Positions 55,253 through 63,985 of a stretch of DNA of 64,000 nucleotides are shown piece after piece. The DNA comes from Sphingomonas sp. A2-49. GTDB taxonomy: Bacteria; Pseudomonadota; Alphaproteobacteria; Sphingomonadales; Sphingomonadaceae. The stretch covers positions 310,001 to 374,000 of the forward strand of contig NZ_JAJLPA010000001.1 in NCBI RefSeq assembly GCF_025548555.1, read 5' to 3'. A model generated the notes under the pieces. The model was not told where the DNA came from. It saw nothing but the letters and a program-made list of their open reading frames with translations, and searched no databases. The number at the start of each line of letters is the position of its first letter. Position 1 is the first letter of the stretch. The position numbers and the translations under genes were made by a program.

Positions 55253-57075
55253 CGGTTCGCCTTCAGGGCACAGACGGCATAGCCGAGGGGGGGCAGCGTG
55301 ACAGTCAGGCTGCCCGGGGCGGCGACCGCCGTGCAGCCGGTGCCCGCCAGCGTATCCGCCGCCGTCGCGCCGACACCGATCTCCACCTGCCGCGTCAGCG
55401 GCGCGGTCGAGGTGTTGAACGCCAGCAGGATCTCGGCACCGCTCGCCGGGTCGAAGCGCGAGATCGCCAGCAGGCCCGGCGCCTCGTCGCGGGCGCGCAG
55501 CACCTGCCGCCCGCGGGTCAGCGCCGGCGTCGCGACGCGCAGCCGGGTCAGCGCCGCAATCGCGCGGAACAGCGGGTTGTCCGTACCGAAATGGGACACG
55601 GCGGTCGTCGTCGTCGTGCCGAGCAGGCGATTGTCGTTGTAGCTCGCGACCTTGCTCGCGAACATGTCCTCGCGCGCGTCCTGGTCGTTGCCGTCGCTGA
55701 CGAAGCCCTGTTCGTCACCCGAATAGATCGTCGGCACCCCGCGCAACGTCAGCAGCATCGCGTTCGACAGCATCACCCGCGCGGTCACCTCCGCATCGCT
55801 CGCCTGCGGGAACGCCTTGCGGACGAAGGTCGCGAAACGGCCGTCGTCGTGGTTGCCGGTGAAGGTCGGCAGTTGGACCGCGGTGTCGAACCCCTTGGCA
55901 TACAAGGCGTCGCCGTCGAACAGCGCCTCGAACGCGTCGGTGCCGCGGGTGCCGGCGACCGTTTCCACCACCGCCTGGCGGAAGGCGAAGTCGAGCACCG
56001 CGGGCAATTTGTCGACGATCGTGTGCTGCGCCAGCACCGCCGGCCGCACCTCGTGATCGGACACCTCGCCGAAGACGTGGAAGTTGGGGATGCCCTTCGC
56101 GGCGGCGCGCGCCTGCATCGCCGGCACGAACTGCGTCCAGAAGGCGGGATCGACGTGGCGCGCGGTGTCGATGCGGAAGCCGTCGATGCCGTAACGGTCG
56201 ATCCAGCCGCCGAAGATGTCGATCATCCCGGCAAGGACGCGCGGGTTTTCGGTCATCAGGTCGTCGAGCCCGACGAAATCGCCCATCGTCGAGCTTTCGT
56301 TGCGATAGGTCGTGTCGCCGCGGTTGTGGTAGTAGATCGGGTCGTTGAGCCAGGCCGGCACCTTCACGTTGCGCTCGCCGGCGGGGACGAAGGGCGTGTA
56401 GGCATAGTCGCTGCGCGTCAGCGTCGCGAAATTCGCTCCGGTGCGGACCTCGTCCCCCAGAAAGCCGGGGTTGATCGCCTTGCCGGCGACGCCGCCCTGC
56501 CGCTGGTAGGGATAGTCCGCGCGGCTGCGATACGGGCATTCCCGCTGGCCGACGCATTCGCGATACTGGATCACGTCGGCCGTATGGTTGACGATGATGT
56601 CCATATAGACCTTCATCCCGCGCGCATGCGCTGCGGTCACCAGCGCGGCGAAATCGGCGTTGGTGCCGAGGTGCGGATTGACCCGGGTGAAGTCGGTGAT
56701 CCAATAGCCGTGATAGCCCGCCGACCGGTGCCCCGCACCGCCCTGCACGGGCTTGTTCCTGAACACCGGCCCGACCCAGAGCGCGGTCGCGCCGAGCGCC
56801 TGGATATAGTCGAGCCGCCGGGTCAGCCCCTTCAGGTCGCCGCCATGGTAGAAGCCCTTGGCGGCGGGATCGAAGCCGGTGACCGCGGCATCGCCCTTCA
56901 GTCCGCCGCGATCGTTGGCGGGATCGCCGTTTTCGAACCGGTCGGGCAGCAGGAAATAGATCACCTCGTCCTGCGGCAGGCGCGCGCGATAGTCGGCGGT
57001 CGCCTGTCCGCTCGCGGCGGGCGCTGCAAGCAACAGCGCGAGCGCGGTCGCGGTTCGTGTGGCCAGCTTCAACAT
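55249..57075 (-). CDS. Periplasmic GH13 alpha-amylase/cyclomaltodextrinase
   Basis: A 608-residue GH13 enzyme with signal peptide MLKLATRTATALALLLAAPA (cleavage near ASGQA). Catalytic blocks are MKVYMDIIVNHTADVI (about 161), the nucleophile Asp in YGIDGFRIDTARHVD, the acid/base Glu in FHVFGEVSDHEV and PTFTGNHDDGRFAT. The layout YHGGDLKGLTRRLDYIQ and GYHGYWITDFTRVNPHLG matches the Xanthomonas/Caulobacter maltose-locus amylases that open cyclic or long dextrins in the periplasm. It is the first gene of the five-gene minus-strand operon, divergent from the lacI-type gene. Confidence 0.93.
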   Translation of the reverse strand: MLKLATRTATALALLLAAPAASGQATADYRARLPQDEVIYFLLPDRFENGDPANDRGGLKGDAAVTGFDPAAKGFYHGGDLKGLTRRLDYIQALGATALWVGPVFRNKPVQGGAGHRSAGYHGYWITDFTRVNPHLGTNADFAALVTAAHARGMKVYMDIIVNHTADVIQYRECVGQRECPYRSRADYPYQRQGGVAGKAINPGFLGDEVRTGANFATLTRSDYAYTPFVPAGERNVKVPAWLNDPIYYHNRGDTTYRNESSTMGDFVGLDDLMTENPRVLAGMIDIFGGWIDRYGIDGFRIDTARHVDPAFWTQFVPAMQARAAAKGIPNFHVFGEVSDHEVRPAVLAQHTIVDKLPAVLDFAFRQAVVETVAGTRGTDAFEALFDGDALYAKGFDTAVQLPTFTGNHDDGRFATFVRKAFPQASDAEVTARVMLSNAMLLTLRGVPTIYSGDEQGFVSDGNDQDAREDMFASKVASYNDNRLLGTTTTTAVSHFGTDNPLFRAIAALTRLRVATPALTRGRQVLRARDEAPGLLAISRFDPASGAEILLAFNTSTAPLTRQVEIGVGATAADTLAGTGCTAVAAPGSLTVTLPPLGYAVCALKANR

Positions 57076-57164
57076 GCATCCCCCGCCGATGAGCGCGCGA
57101 CCGATCCTTTGCCGGCCGCATCCGGCGCCGTTGTGCGGATGCCCGCCGGCCAAGCCAAGCAAAG

Positions 57165-57178
57165 GGCATACGTATTCA
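57165..57178. promoter_or_regulatory. Putative LacI-type operator in the amylase/lacI divergent region
   Basis: GGCATACGTATTCA (minus strand TGAATACGTATGCC) is a near-palindrome centred on CG, with five of seven arm positions paired and a perfect ATACGTAT core. A central CG dyad of about 14 bp is the usual form of LacI-family operators, and its place between the regulator and the operon it should control fits. Confidence 0.5.
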
Positions 57179-57198
57179 CGGATGCTTTCGTCATCGCC

Positions 57199-57218
57199 GC
57201 GGGTGTTGTAGAACCCGC
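57199..57218. promoter_or_regulatory. Inverted repeat just upstream of the lacI-type start
   Basis: GCGGGT-gttgtaga-ACCCGC ends 3 bp before the ATG. It could be a second operator for autoregulation, or an mRNA hairpin that hides the start. No Shine-Dalgarno is seen for this gene. Confidence 0.35.
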
Positions 57219-57221
57219 ATC

Positions 57222-58274
57222 ATGGCCGTGAAGAGCAGACGACGGGGATTGTCGGGTGCCGGCGACAAGCCGACCTCGTTCGACATCGCCGCGCTGGCGG
57301 GCGTGTCGCAACCGACCGTCAGCCGCGCCCTGCGCGGCGACCGCACGGTCAGCGGCGCGACCCGGATGCGGATCGAGGCGATCGCGCGACAGCTCAATTA
57401 CAAGGTCGACAAGAACGCTTCGTCGCTGCGCCGCGGCCAGAGCATGACGCTGGCGCTGCTGTTCTTCGAGGACCCGCTCGACGACGGCAGCTTCATCAAT
57501 CCCTTCTTCCTGTCGATGCTCGGTTCGATCCTGCGGACCTGCGCCGCGCGCGGCTACGACCTGCTCACCTCGTTCCAGCAGCTCTCGGCCAACTGGCACA
57601 TGGATTACGAGGACAGCCGCAAGGCGGACGGCATCATCCTGCTCGGCTACGGCGACTATGAGCTGTACAAGGCGCGACTGGAGGCGCTGGTCGCGCAGGG
57701 CACGCATTTCGTCCGCTGGGGGTCGGTCGACAGCCACAATATCGGCGTGACGATCGGCTGCGACAATATCGCGGGCGGCCGCATGGCGGGCGAACATCTG
57801 GTCGCGCAGGGCCGGCGCCGGATCGGCTTCATCGGCGACGCCGACGATCATTATCCCGAATTCCGCGATCGCTACCGCGGCCTGTCCGCGGCGATGCGCG
57901 CGGCCGGACTGCCGGTCCATCCGGGCCTCCATGCCGATGCCCTGTCGGTCGAACAGTCGGGCTACGACGCCACGCGACGCCTGCTCGCGCGCGACCTGCC
58001 GTTCGATGCGCTGTTCGCCGCATCCGACGTGATCGCGCTGGGCGCGGTCCGCGCCCTGTCGGAGGTCGGGCTGCGCGTTCCCGAGGACGTCGCGCTCATC
58101 GGGTTCGACGACATTCCCGCCGCCGCGACGACGCAGCCGCCGCTGACGACGATCGCCCAGGATTATCGCAAGGCGGGCGAGGTGCTGGTCGACACGCTGC
58201 TGCGCCGCATCGCCGAACAGCCGACCGACACCGCGTTGCTCCAGCCGCGCCTGATCGTCCGCGCCTCCACCTGA
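57222..58274 (+). CDS. LacI family transcriptional regulator (maltose locus repressor)
   Basis: A 350-residue LacI-type regulator. After a 13-residue basic tail the helix-turn-helix reads FDIAALAGVSQPTVSRALRG (about 19-38), with the hinge helix NKNASSLRRGQS-like stretch NASSLRRGQSMTLALLFF at about 66. The sugar-binding domain shows IGVTIGCDNIAGGRMAGEHL (about 173) and DALFAASDVIALGAVRAL (about 264). It probably represses the divergent amylase operon and the TonB receptor in the absence of maltose. This resembles MalI of Caulobacter. Effector is inferred from context only. Confidence 0.92.
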   Translation: MAVKSRRRGLSGAGDKPTSFDIAALAGVSQPTVSRALRGDRTVSGATRMRIEAIARQLNYKVDKNASSLRRGQSMTLALLFFEDPLDDGSFINPFFLSMLGSILRTCAARGYDLLTSFQQLSANWHMDYEDSRKADGIILLGYGDYELYKARLEALVAQGTHFVRWGSVDSHNIGVTIGCDNIAGGRMAGEHLVAQGRRRIGFIGDADDHYPEFRDRYRGLSAAMRAAGLPVHPGLHADALSVEQSGYDATRRLLARDLPFDALFAASDVIALGAVRALSEVGLRVPEDVALIGFDDIPAAATTQPPLTTIAQDYRKAGEVLVDTLLRRIAEQPTDTALLQPRLIVRAST

Positions 58275-58514
58275 TCCGCACGGTCCGGCGAATTTCCTGT
58301 CTGTTCAAGTAAATACAGATCGTATTGCGGCAAAATGCCGGCAATGCGCCCTTCGATCGGCGATGTTCCCCATGCTCTTCGCCGATGTCCTTCGCCCGCT
58401 CATGTAGTTTCGACAATTGTTGCCATATGCTTTCGAGGTGTTATTCCTGCGGGAGCCGCCTTACCGACGGCCGAAAGGTGGCGATGCTTTGGACGCTGTG
58501 ATGGACACGCTCGG
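58275..58514. other. Intergenic region between the lacI-type gene and the GGDEF-like gene
   Basis: A 240-bp AT-richer gap. It contains a small hairpin TTGCGGCA-aaa-TGCCGGCAA (58325-58344) after the regulator gene and a weak promoter candidate TTGTTG-16 bp-TGTTAT at 58415-58442. No small gene is evident. Confidence 0.35.
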
Positions 58515-59486
58515 ATGGTGAAGCAGGGCGGCATCGGCATCCGGGCGATCCGCTTTCTCGACGATCATGGTCTTGACCACACGCCGGATCATTATGCCTT
58601 CGCGCATCGCTATCTTGCGGGGCAGGATCGCCCCTTTGCCGCGGCGGTGAACCACGAGATCGAGGGCGGCGTCCGGTTGCGCGCGGATTCGGTGCGGGCG
58701 CTGATGCCCGGCGATCCCGCCGCCGCCACCGCCGCGAACTTCGGCGAACTGGCGACGCAATTGCTGGGGCTGCTGACCAACACCGCCTCGGCGACCGGCG
58801 ACCTCAACCGCGACTTGGTGAAGACCGCGGCGGCACTCGTGTCCGCCGAACCACCGCGGGTCCGCAACCTCGTCGTCTTCATGATCGAACGCACCGCCGA
58901 AACCGAGGCCTCGCTGTCCGCGGCGCTGCGTCAGGCGCAGGCGCTGCGCGATACGCTGAACGGCGCGCGCGACGACATCGGCCGCGACCCGGTCACCGGG
59001 CTGCCGGGGGTGGATTCGATGACGCGGCGGCTGGAGGCGAGCATCGCCGATGCCGGCAATTGCGCGATCGCGATCGTCGACATCGACCAGCGCGCGCAAC
59101 TGACGCTCGAACACGGGGCGGAAATGGAACAGCGGCTGCTGAAGGCGGCATCGCTGACGCTGTGCGCGGCGTGCTCGCCCTATCAGGTCGGCCGCTGGGG
59201 CGATGCACCGTTCCTGGTGCTGGTCGACGATCCCGATATCGCGACGGCGATCGCCCGGCTGGAGGCCGCGTGCGCGGACATGGCGTCGCGCAATCTCAAG
59301 CGGCGCGAAACCGACGAGCCGATCGGCCGGATCACGCTGTCGGCGGGCGTCGCGACCACCCGGGGCCGCGACGCGGGCCAGGTGGCGGCCGCGGCAATGC
59401 GGCTGCTGGCGGAAGCGAAGCGCGCTGGCGGCAACCGCGTCGTCGCCGAACCGCGGCTGATCGCGGTGTCCCCCAACCGGGCGTAG
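58515..59486 (+). CDS. Degenerate GGDEF-domain protein
   Basis: A 323-residue soluble protein. The first 110 residues (FLDDHGLDHTPDHYAFAHRY, EIEGGVRL) form a helical domain found with GGDEF domains; a coiled coil follows (about 120-155), then a GGDEF-like domain starting DPVTGLPGVDSM (the DxLTGLxNR entry, about 158). The signature GGDEF is replaced by WGDAPF (about 228) and no RxxD inhibitory site precedes it. Cyclase activity is therefore unlikely; it may bind nucleotide or act as a signalling partner. The start at 58515 is chosen since the homologous part begins there, though its ribosome site is weak. It lies between the maltose regulator and a halogenase. Confidence 0.8.
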   Translation: MVKQGGIGIRAIRFLDDHGLDHTPDHYAFAHRYLAGQDRPFAAAVNHEIEGGVRLRADSVRALMPGDPAAATAANFGELATQLLGLLTNTASATGDLNRDLVKTAAALVSAEPPRVRNLVVFMIERTAETEASLSAALRQAQALRDTLNGARDDIGRDPVTGLPGVDSMTRRLEASIADAGNCAIAIVDIDQRAQLTLEHGAEMEQRLLKAASLTLCAACSPYQVGRWGDAPFLVLVDDPDIATAIARLEAACADMASRNLKRRETDEPIGRITLSAGVATTRGRDAGQVAAAAMRLLAEAKRAGGNRVVAEPRLIAVSPNRA

Positions 59487-59495
59487 CCGCCGGCG

Positions 59496-60998
59496 TCAGC
59501 CGCGCGCGGCGCAATGCCGGGCGATAAGGTCGGCGTGCGTCGGCATCGCCTGCACCTCGCGCCGGTACAGCAGCTCCAGCGTTTCCATATAGTCCGCAAG
59601 GTCGCGCTCGCCGATCTGGTCGGCGAGCGGGTGATGCGCGCGTGGCTCCACCCCCTGCCCCGCCAGCACCTGCAGCCAGCCGTCCTCGGTGAACAATTCC
59701 TCATGCTCGCGCGTGATCGTGCCCGCCTCGCGCCACAGCGCGATCTTCGCCTTGAGGCTGTCGGGCAGCGCGACCTCACGGCACGCCTGCCAGAAGGGTT
59801 CGCTGCGCCCGTTTGCCCAGTAATGGAGGATCAGGAAGTCGCGGATCCGCTCGACCTCGAAATCGGTCTGGCGATTGTATTCGTTGCGCAGCGCGGGGAC
59901 GAGCGGCAGCGCGGGCAGCAACTTGACGAGCCGTGCGATCGCCGACTGGATCAGGTGGATGCTGGTCGATTCGAGCGGCTCGAGGAAGCCGCTGGCAAGG
60001 CCCATCGCGACGACATTGCGGTTCCACGCGCGCTTGCGCCGCCCGGTGACGAAGCGGAGCAGGCGCGGATCGGCCTGCGGCGCGCCCTCGACATTCGCGA
60101 GCAGCGTCTCGGTGGCGCGCTCATCGTCGATGAAGGCGCTGCAATAGACGTGGCCGTTGCCGGTGCGATGCTGCAACGGAATGCGCCATTGCCATCCCGC
60201 TTCGCGTGCGATCGCGCGGGTATAGGGCAGCGGCGGTCCGACGTTGGCGGTCGGGACCGCGACCGCCCGGTCGCACGGCAACCAGTGCGTCCAGCTTTCG
60301 TATCCCGTCTCCAGCGCGCCCTCGATCAGCAGCCCGCGAAAACCGGTGCAATCGATAAACAGGTCGCCGGCGATCCGTTCGCCGCTGTCGAGCACGATGG
60401 CGGCGACGTCGCCGCTGGCACCGTCGCGCTCGACGCGATCGATCCGCCCCTCGGTCCGCTCGACCCCGCGATTGACCGCGAAGCGACGCAGGTAGGCGGC
60501 GTACAGTCCGGCGTCGAAATGGAAGGCATAGGGCATCGCCGGGATCGTCGCCGCGGTCAGCGGCCCGCCGCGATGCATCCGCCCGGCGCGCGCCGCGACC
60601 TCGTTCAACGCATAGGCATCGAGTGGCTTGGCCAGCCCCAGCGCCCGCGCGCGCAACCAGTAATGCTGGAAGGCGATCAGGCCGACATCGCGGCCGACGT
60701 CGCCGAAGGCGTGCATGTAGCTGTGGCCCGGCTCGCGCCAGCCGTCGAAGGCGATGCCGAGCTTGAACGTGCCCCCGGTCGCACGGAGGAACGCGTCCTC
60801 GTCGAGGCCCAGCGCCTGGTTGAACAGGCGGATCTGCGGGATCGTCGCCTCGCCGACGCCGACGGTGCCGATCTCCTCCGATTCGACCAGGCGGATGCGA
60901 TAGCCGGATTCGAGGAACCGGCCGAAGGTCGCCGCCGCCATCCAGCCCGCGGTGCCCCCGCCGGCGATGACGATGGTGGTGATCGGTGGCTGGGTCAT
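59496..60998 (-). CDS. Flavin-dependent tryptophan halogenase-like protein B
   Basis: A 500-residue FAD-dependent halogenase family protein. FAD motif IVIAGGGTAGWMAAATFGRF (about 9-28), catalytic Lys79 in GGTFKLGIAFDGW, WxWxIP signature as GWQWRIPLQHRTG (about 264) and the Glu-bearing FLEPLESTSIHLIQ (about 345). It is a paralogue of the other halogenase but clearly divergent from it. It is placed right after the TonB receptor gene, with a strong terminator in between. AGG precedes the ATG by 6 bp. Substrate unknown. Confidence 0.9.
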   Translation of the reverse strand: MTQPPITTIVIAGGGTAGWMAAATFGRFLESGYRIRLVESEEIGTVGVGEATIPQIRLFNQALGLDEDAFLRATGGTFKLGIAFDGWREPGHSYMHAFGDVGRDVGLIAFQHYWLRARALGLAKPLDAYALNEVAARAGRMHRGGPLTAATIPAMPYAFHFDAGLYAAYLRRFAVNRGVERTEGRIDRVERDGASGDVAAIVLDSGERIAGDLFIDCTGFRGLLIEGALETGYESWTHWLPCDRAVAVPTANVGPPLPYTRAIAREAGWQWRIPLQHRTGNGHVYCSAFIDDERATETLLANVEGAPQADPRLLRFVTGRRKRAWNRNVVAMGLASGFLEPLESTSIHLIQSAIARLVKLLPALPLVPALRNEYNRQTDFEVERIRDFLILHYWANGRSEPFWQACREVALPDSLKAKIALWREAGTITREHEELFTEDGWLQVLAGQGVEPRAHHPLADQIGERDLADYMETLELLYRREVQAMPTHADLIARHCAARG

Positions 60999-61013
60999 CG
61001 CGCGCCTCGACTA

Positions 61014-61049
61014 GCAAGAAAAAGGGCTGCCGTCACATGACGGCAGCCC
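61014..61049 (-). terminator. Rho-independent terminator of the TonB-receptor gene
   Basis: On the minus strand an 11-12 bp stem GGGCTGCCGTCA/TGACGGCAGCCC is followed by TTTTTCTT, the best intrinsic terminator in the window. It starts 27 bp after the receptor stop and ends 16 bp before the halogenase B start codon, so the halogenase can only be read by leakage or from a promoter inside. Confidence 0.85.
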
Positions 61050-61075
61050 CAGGCGGTTCGGGGAGGAACCTCGGA

Positions 61076-63985
61076 TCAGAACTTGTAGGTGATGCCGATA
61101 TAGTAATCGCGGCCGTAGCGCTGATAGTCGATCACCTGGCGCGGATCGTCGTTCTGGTAGGTGATGAACGGACGGTCGGTCAGGTTCTTCGCCTGCGCCA
61201 GGATCGAGAAGCCCTGGAGGAAGCCCTCCTGGAATTCGTAGCCGATCTGGGCGTCGAGGATGCCTTCCGACTTCGCGGTGCGATAGGTCGGGTTGGCGGA
61301 CAGGCCGGCGACCTCGGCGAGGAAGTTCGAGCGGTAACGATAGTTGGCGCGTGCCTGGAACCCCCACTTTTCGAAGTAGATCGTGCCGCTGCCGGTCCAC
61401 TTGGACAGGCCGGGCAGCGTGATCGCTTCCGATGCGTTGGCGAACTTGATCGTCGACTTGGTGTAGTTGCCGCTCGCGAAGATGCCGAAGCCATCGAGCG
61501 CGCTGGTGATCGCCTTGAACGGCAGCGACAGCGTCGCCTCGACACCCAGGATCTCGCCGCGACCGGTGTTGGCCGGTGCGCTGACGTTGCCGGTGGTCTG
61601 GCCGGCGGCGATCACCTGCGCCCGCTGCGCCGCGGTCAGCGCCGGCAGCAGCCCGCTGAAATCGTAGGGCAAAGTGTTGTTGGGATCGACGAAGTCGGTC
61701 AGGTGCTTGAAATAGCCCGACAGCGCGACGTAGCCGCCGGCGTCGAAATACTTTTCGAACGACATGTCGACGTTGGTCGACTGGTACGGCCGCAGCGCGA
61801 CGTTGCCGCCGTTCGAGCTGAACACCGGGAACAGCCCGGCCGGGGTGCGGCCGATGTTGGCGAGGTTGATGCTGACGTCCTGCGTCACGCGCTCCTGATC
61901 GAGGCGCGGGCGCACCATCGTCTGCGACGCGCCGAGCTTGACGTAACCGTTGTCGATCAGTTCGACCGACATCGTCGCCGACGGCAGGACGTTGGTGTAC
62001 TTTGCGGTCTGGTTGGCCGGCGCGATCGTGACGACGCCGTTGACGACGCTGGCGATCTGGCCGGTCGAATTCTGCTCGGACCGGACGACCTGGACGCCGA
62101 CCGACCCCTTCAGCGCCTTGCCGCCGAGCTCGCCGTCGATGTTGACCTTGGCATAGCCGGTGTACACGTCCTCGTTGACGACATTGTCGCGCACCAGCGA
62201 GCCCGGACGTCCGTCGAACGCCGCGTTCAGCGAATTGTTGTACACGTACAGCGGATCGTAGGTCAGCATCGCGGGGATGCCGAGGTAGGTCAGCGGAATG
62301 TTGGTGCCGAGCAGAGCGGCGCTCGGCACCGCCGCGCTGGTGGGGGTGTTGCTCGCCACGGTGCAGCCCGTGCCGGCGCCCTTCGGGCACAGGAAGTACG
62401 AGCTGTACGCGCTGGTCTTCTTGCGGCGGCTGTAGTTGCCACCGACTTCCCAGCTCTTGACGATGCTGTTGTCGAACTCGCCGTTCAGGCTCGCACGGAG
62501 CGACTTGAGGTCGTCCTTGAAGCTCGGCTGGTTGAGGAAGCCCGACTGCACGACCGGCTGCGTGCCGTTATAGCCCCAGCCCTGCGGATCGGTCAGCTTG
62601 AAGATGCTGGTGTTGGTATAGTCGAGCGTCGGCACGATCTTGTAGGTGCCGTTGGCATTCTGCGTCACGGTCACGCGATCGGCGGCGCCGCTCTTCTGAT
62701 AGCCGCTGCCGGTGTTGGTTTCGAGCAGGAAGTCGGTGCGGGTCGCGCGGCTCCAGCTGGCGTCGACGTTCAGGTGGACGTTGTCCGTCACCTTGAAATC
62801 GTTGTTCCAGCCCAGCGACAGGTTCTCGGCGGTGCGCTTGTTATAGTCGTTGCGCTGGACCGCGAAGACGTTGGTGAAGGTCGTGGCGGTGGCGAAGCCG
62901 TTGTTGACGGTGATCCCCGACTTGACCGGATCGGAGAAGCCGAGCGGGAATTCGATCCCGCGCAGGTGCTGTTCCTCCGTGAAGTGCGAATAGAGCGCGT
63001 CGAATGTCGAATGGAACGCATCGGACGGCGCCCACTCGACGGTGCCGACCGCGCCGTAGCGGCGCAGTTCGTTCGACTGGACGTAGGGCTTGGCGCCGCC
63101 GAGGACGAAGGGGTCGGCGGCGGTGCCGCTGCCGGCATAGCCCCAGGCGTTGTAGCGCTCGTCCTGCGACGGCGTCTGCGTCGCCGACACGCCGATCGCG
63201 ATGCCGAGCGTGTCGCCCGCGAACTTGTCGACATAGGTCGCCGAGGCGCGATAGCCGTAGCGCGAGGAATCGGGGTTGAGGTTGTCGATGCCGTTCATCT
63301 GGCCGCGCGCGTTGATCGCGAAGATGCGGCCGGCCTGGTCGAGCGGGCGGAGCATGCGCAGGTCGACGGTGCCCGAGATGCCGGCGGCGATCAGCGATGC
63401 GTCGGCGGACTTGTAGACGTTGACGTTGCGGAAGAATTCCGAGGGATACTGGTCGTATTCGACGCCGCGGTTGTCACCCACCGTCACCTGTTCGCGGCCG
63501 TTGAGCAGCGTCGTCGAGAAATCGGGGCCGAGGCCGCGGATCGACAGGCGCTGGTCGCGCCCTTCCAGGCGCTGCGCGGTCACGCCGGGCAGGCGTGCGA
63601 GCGAATCGGCGATCGACACGTCGGGCAGCTTGCCGACGTCCTCAGCCGACACGCTGTCGACGATCAGCGTCGAATTGCGCTTGATCTTGGCGGAATTGGC
63701 GAGGCTGGCGCGGATACCGGTGACGACGATCTCGCTGGAATCGGCGGCGGCGTCGGCAGCGGTCTGTGCCTGCGCGGCGTCCTGGTTGGGGGTCGGCTCG
63801 GCGGCGGGCGCGGGCGCCAGCACCGTCGCGGCGGCGGGCGGGTTCGCGGTCGGCGAGGACGGGTTGGGCGCTTCCTGCGCAAAGGCCGCCCCGCCGGTGA
63901 CGAGCAGGATGCTGCCGATCGCGACGGAGCTGGAGCGCAGCGCGATCAGCGCGCGCTTCGAAAAACGGGAATCGATGTGGGACAT
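61076..63985 (-). CDS. TonB-dependent receptor of the maltose/starch locus
   Basis: A 969-residue outer-membrane receptor for energy-driven uptake, most likely of maltodextrins. A signal peptide (about 1-36, ending GGAAFAQ) is followed by a Pro/Ala-rich stretch of about 50 residues, the TonB box and plug (SSEIVVTGIRASLANS at about 83; VSIADSLARLPGVTAQRLEG, RLSIRGLGPDFSTTLLNGRE), then the barrel, ending in YIGITYKF with terminal Phe. GVEYDQYPSEFFRNVNVYKS is typical of carbohydrate (CUT) receptors. A GGAGGAA ribosome site lies 7 bp before the ATG. Only 15 bp upstream are visible, so its promoter is outside. Confidence 0.94.
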   Translation of the reverse strand: MSHIDSRFSKRALIALRSSSVAIGSILLVTGGAAFAQEAPNPSSPTANPPAAATVLAPAPAAEPTPNQDAAQAQTAADAAADSSEIVVTGIRASLANSAKIKRNSTLIVDSVSAEDVGKLPDVSIADSLARLPGVTAQRLEGRDQRLSIRGLGPDFSTTLLNGREQVTVGDNRGVEYDQYPSEFFRNVNVYKSADASLIAAGISGTVDLRMLRPLDQAGRIFAINARGQMNGIDNLNPDSSRYGYRASATYVDKFAGDTLGIAIGVSATQTPSQDERYNAWGYAGSGTAADPFVLGGAKPYVQSNELRRYGAVGTVEWAPSDAFHSTFDALYSHFTEEQHLRGIEFPLGFSDPVKSGITVNNGFATATTFTNVFAVQRNDYNKRTAENLSLGWNNDFKVTDNVHLNVDASWSRATRTDFLLETNTGSGYQKSGAADRVTVTQNANGTYKIVPTLDYTNTSIFKLTDPQGWGYNGTQPVVQSGFLNQPSFKDDLKSLRASLNGEFDNSIVKSWEVGGNYSRRKKTSAYSSYFLCPKGAGTGCTVASNTPTSAAVPSAALLGTNIPLTYLGIPAMLTYDPLYVYNNSLNAAFDGRPGSLVRDNVVNEDVYTGYAKVNIDGELGGKALKGSVGVQVVRSEQNSTGQIASVVNGVVTIAPANQTAKYTNVLPSATMSVELIDNGYVKLGASQTMVRPRLDQERVTQDVSINLANIGRTPAGLFPVFSSNGGNVALRPYQSTNVDMSFEKYFDAGGYVALSGYFKHLTDFVDPNNTLPYDFSGLLPALTAAQRAQVIAAGQTTGNVSAPANTGRGEILGVEATLSLPFKAITSALDGFGIFASGNYTKSTIKFANASEAITLPGLSKWTGSGTIYFEKWGFQARANYRYRSNFLAEVAGLSANPTYRTAKSEGILDAQIGYEFQEGFLQGFSILAQAKNLTDRPFITYQNDDPRQVIDYQRYGRDYYIGITYKF

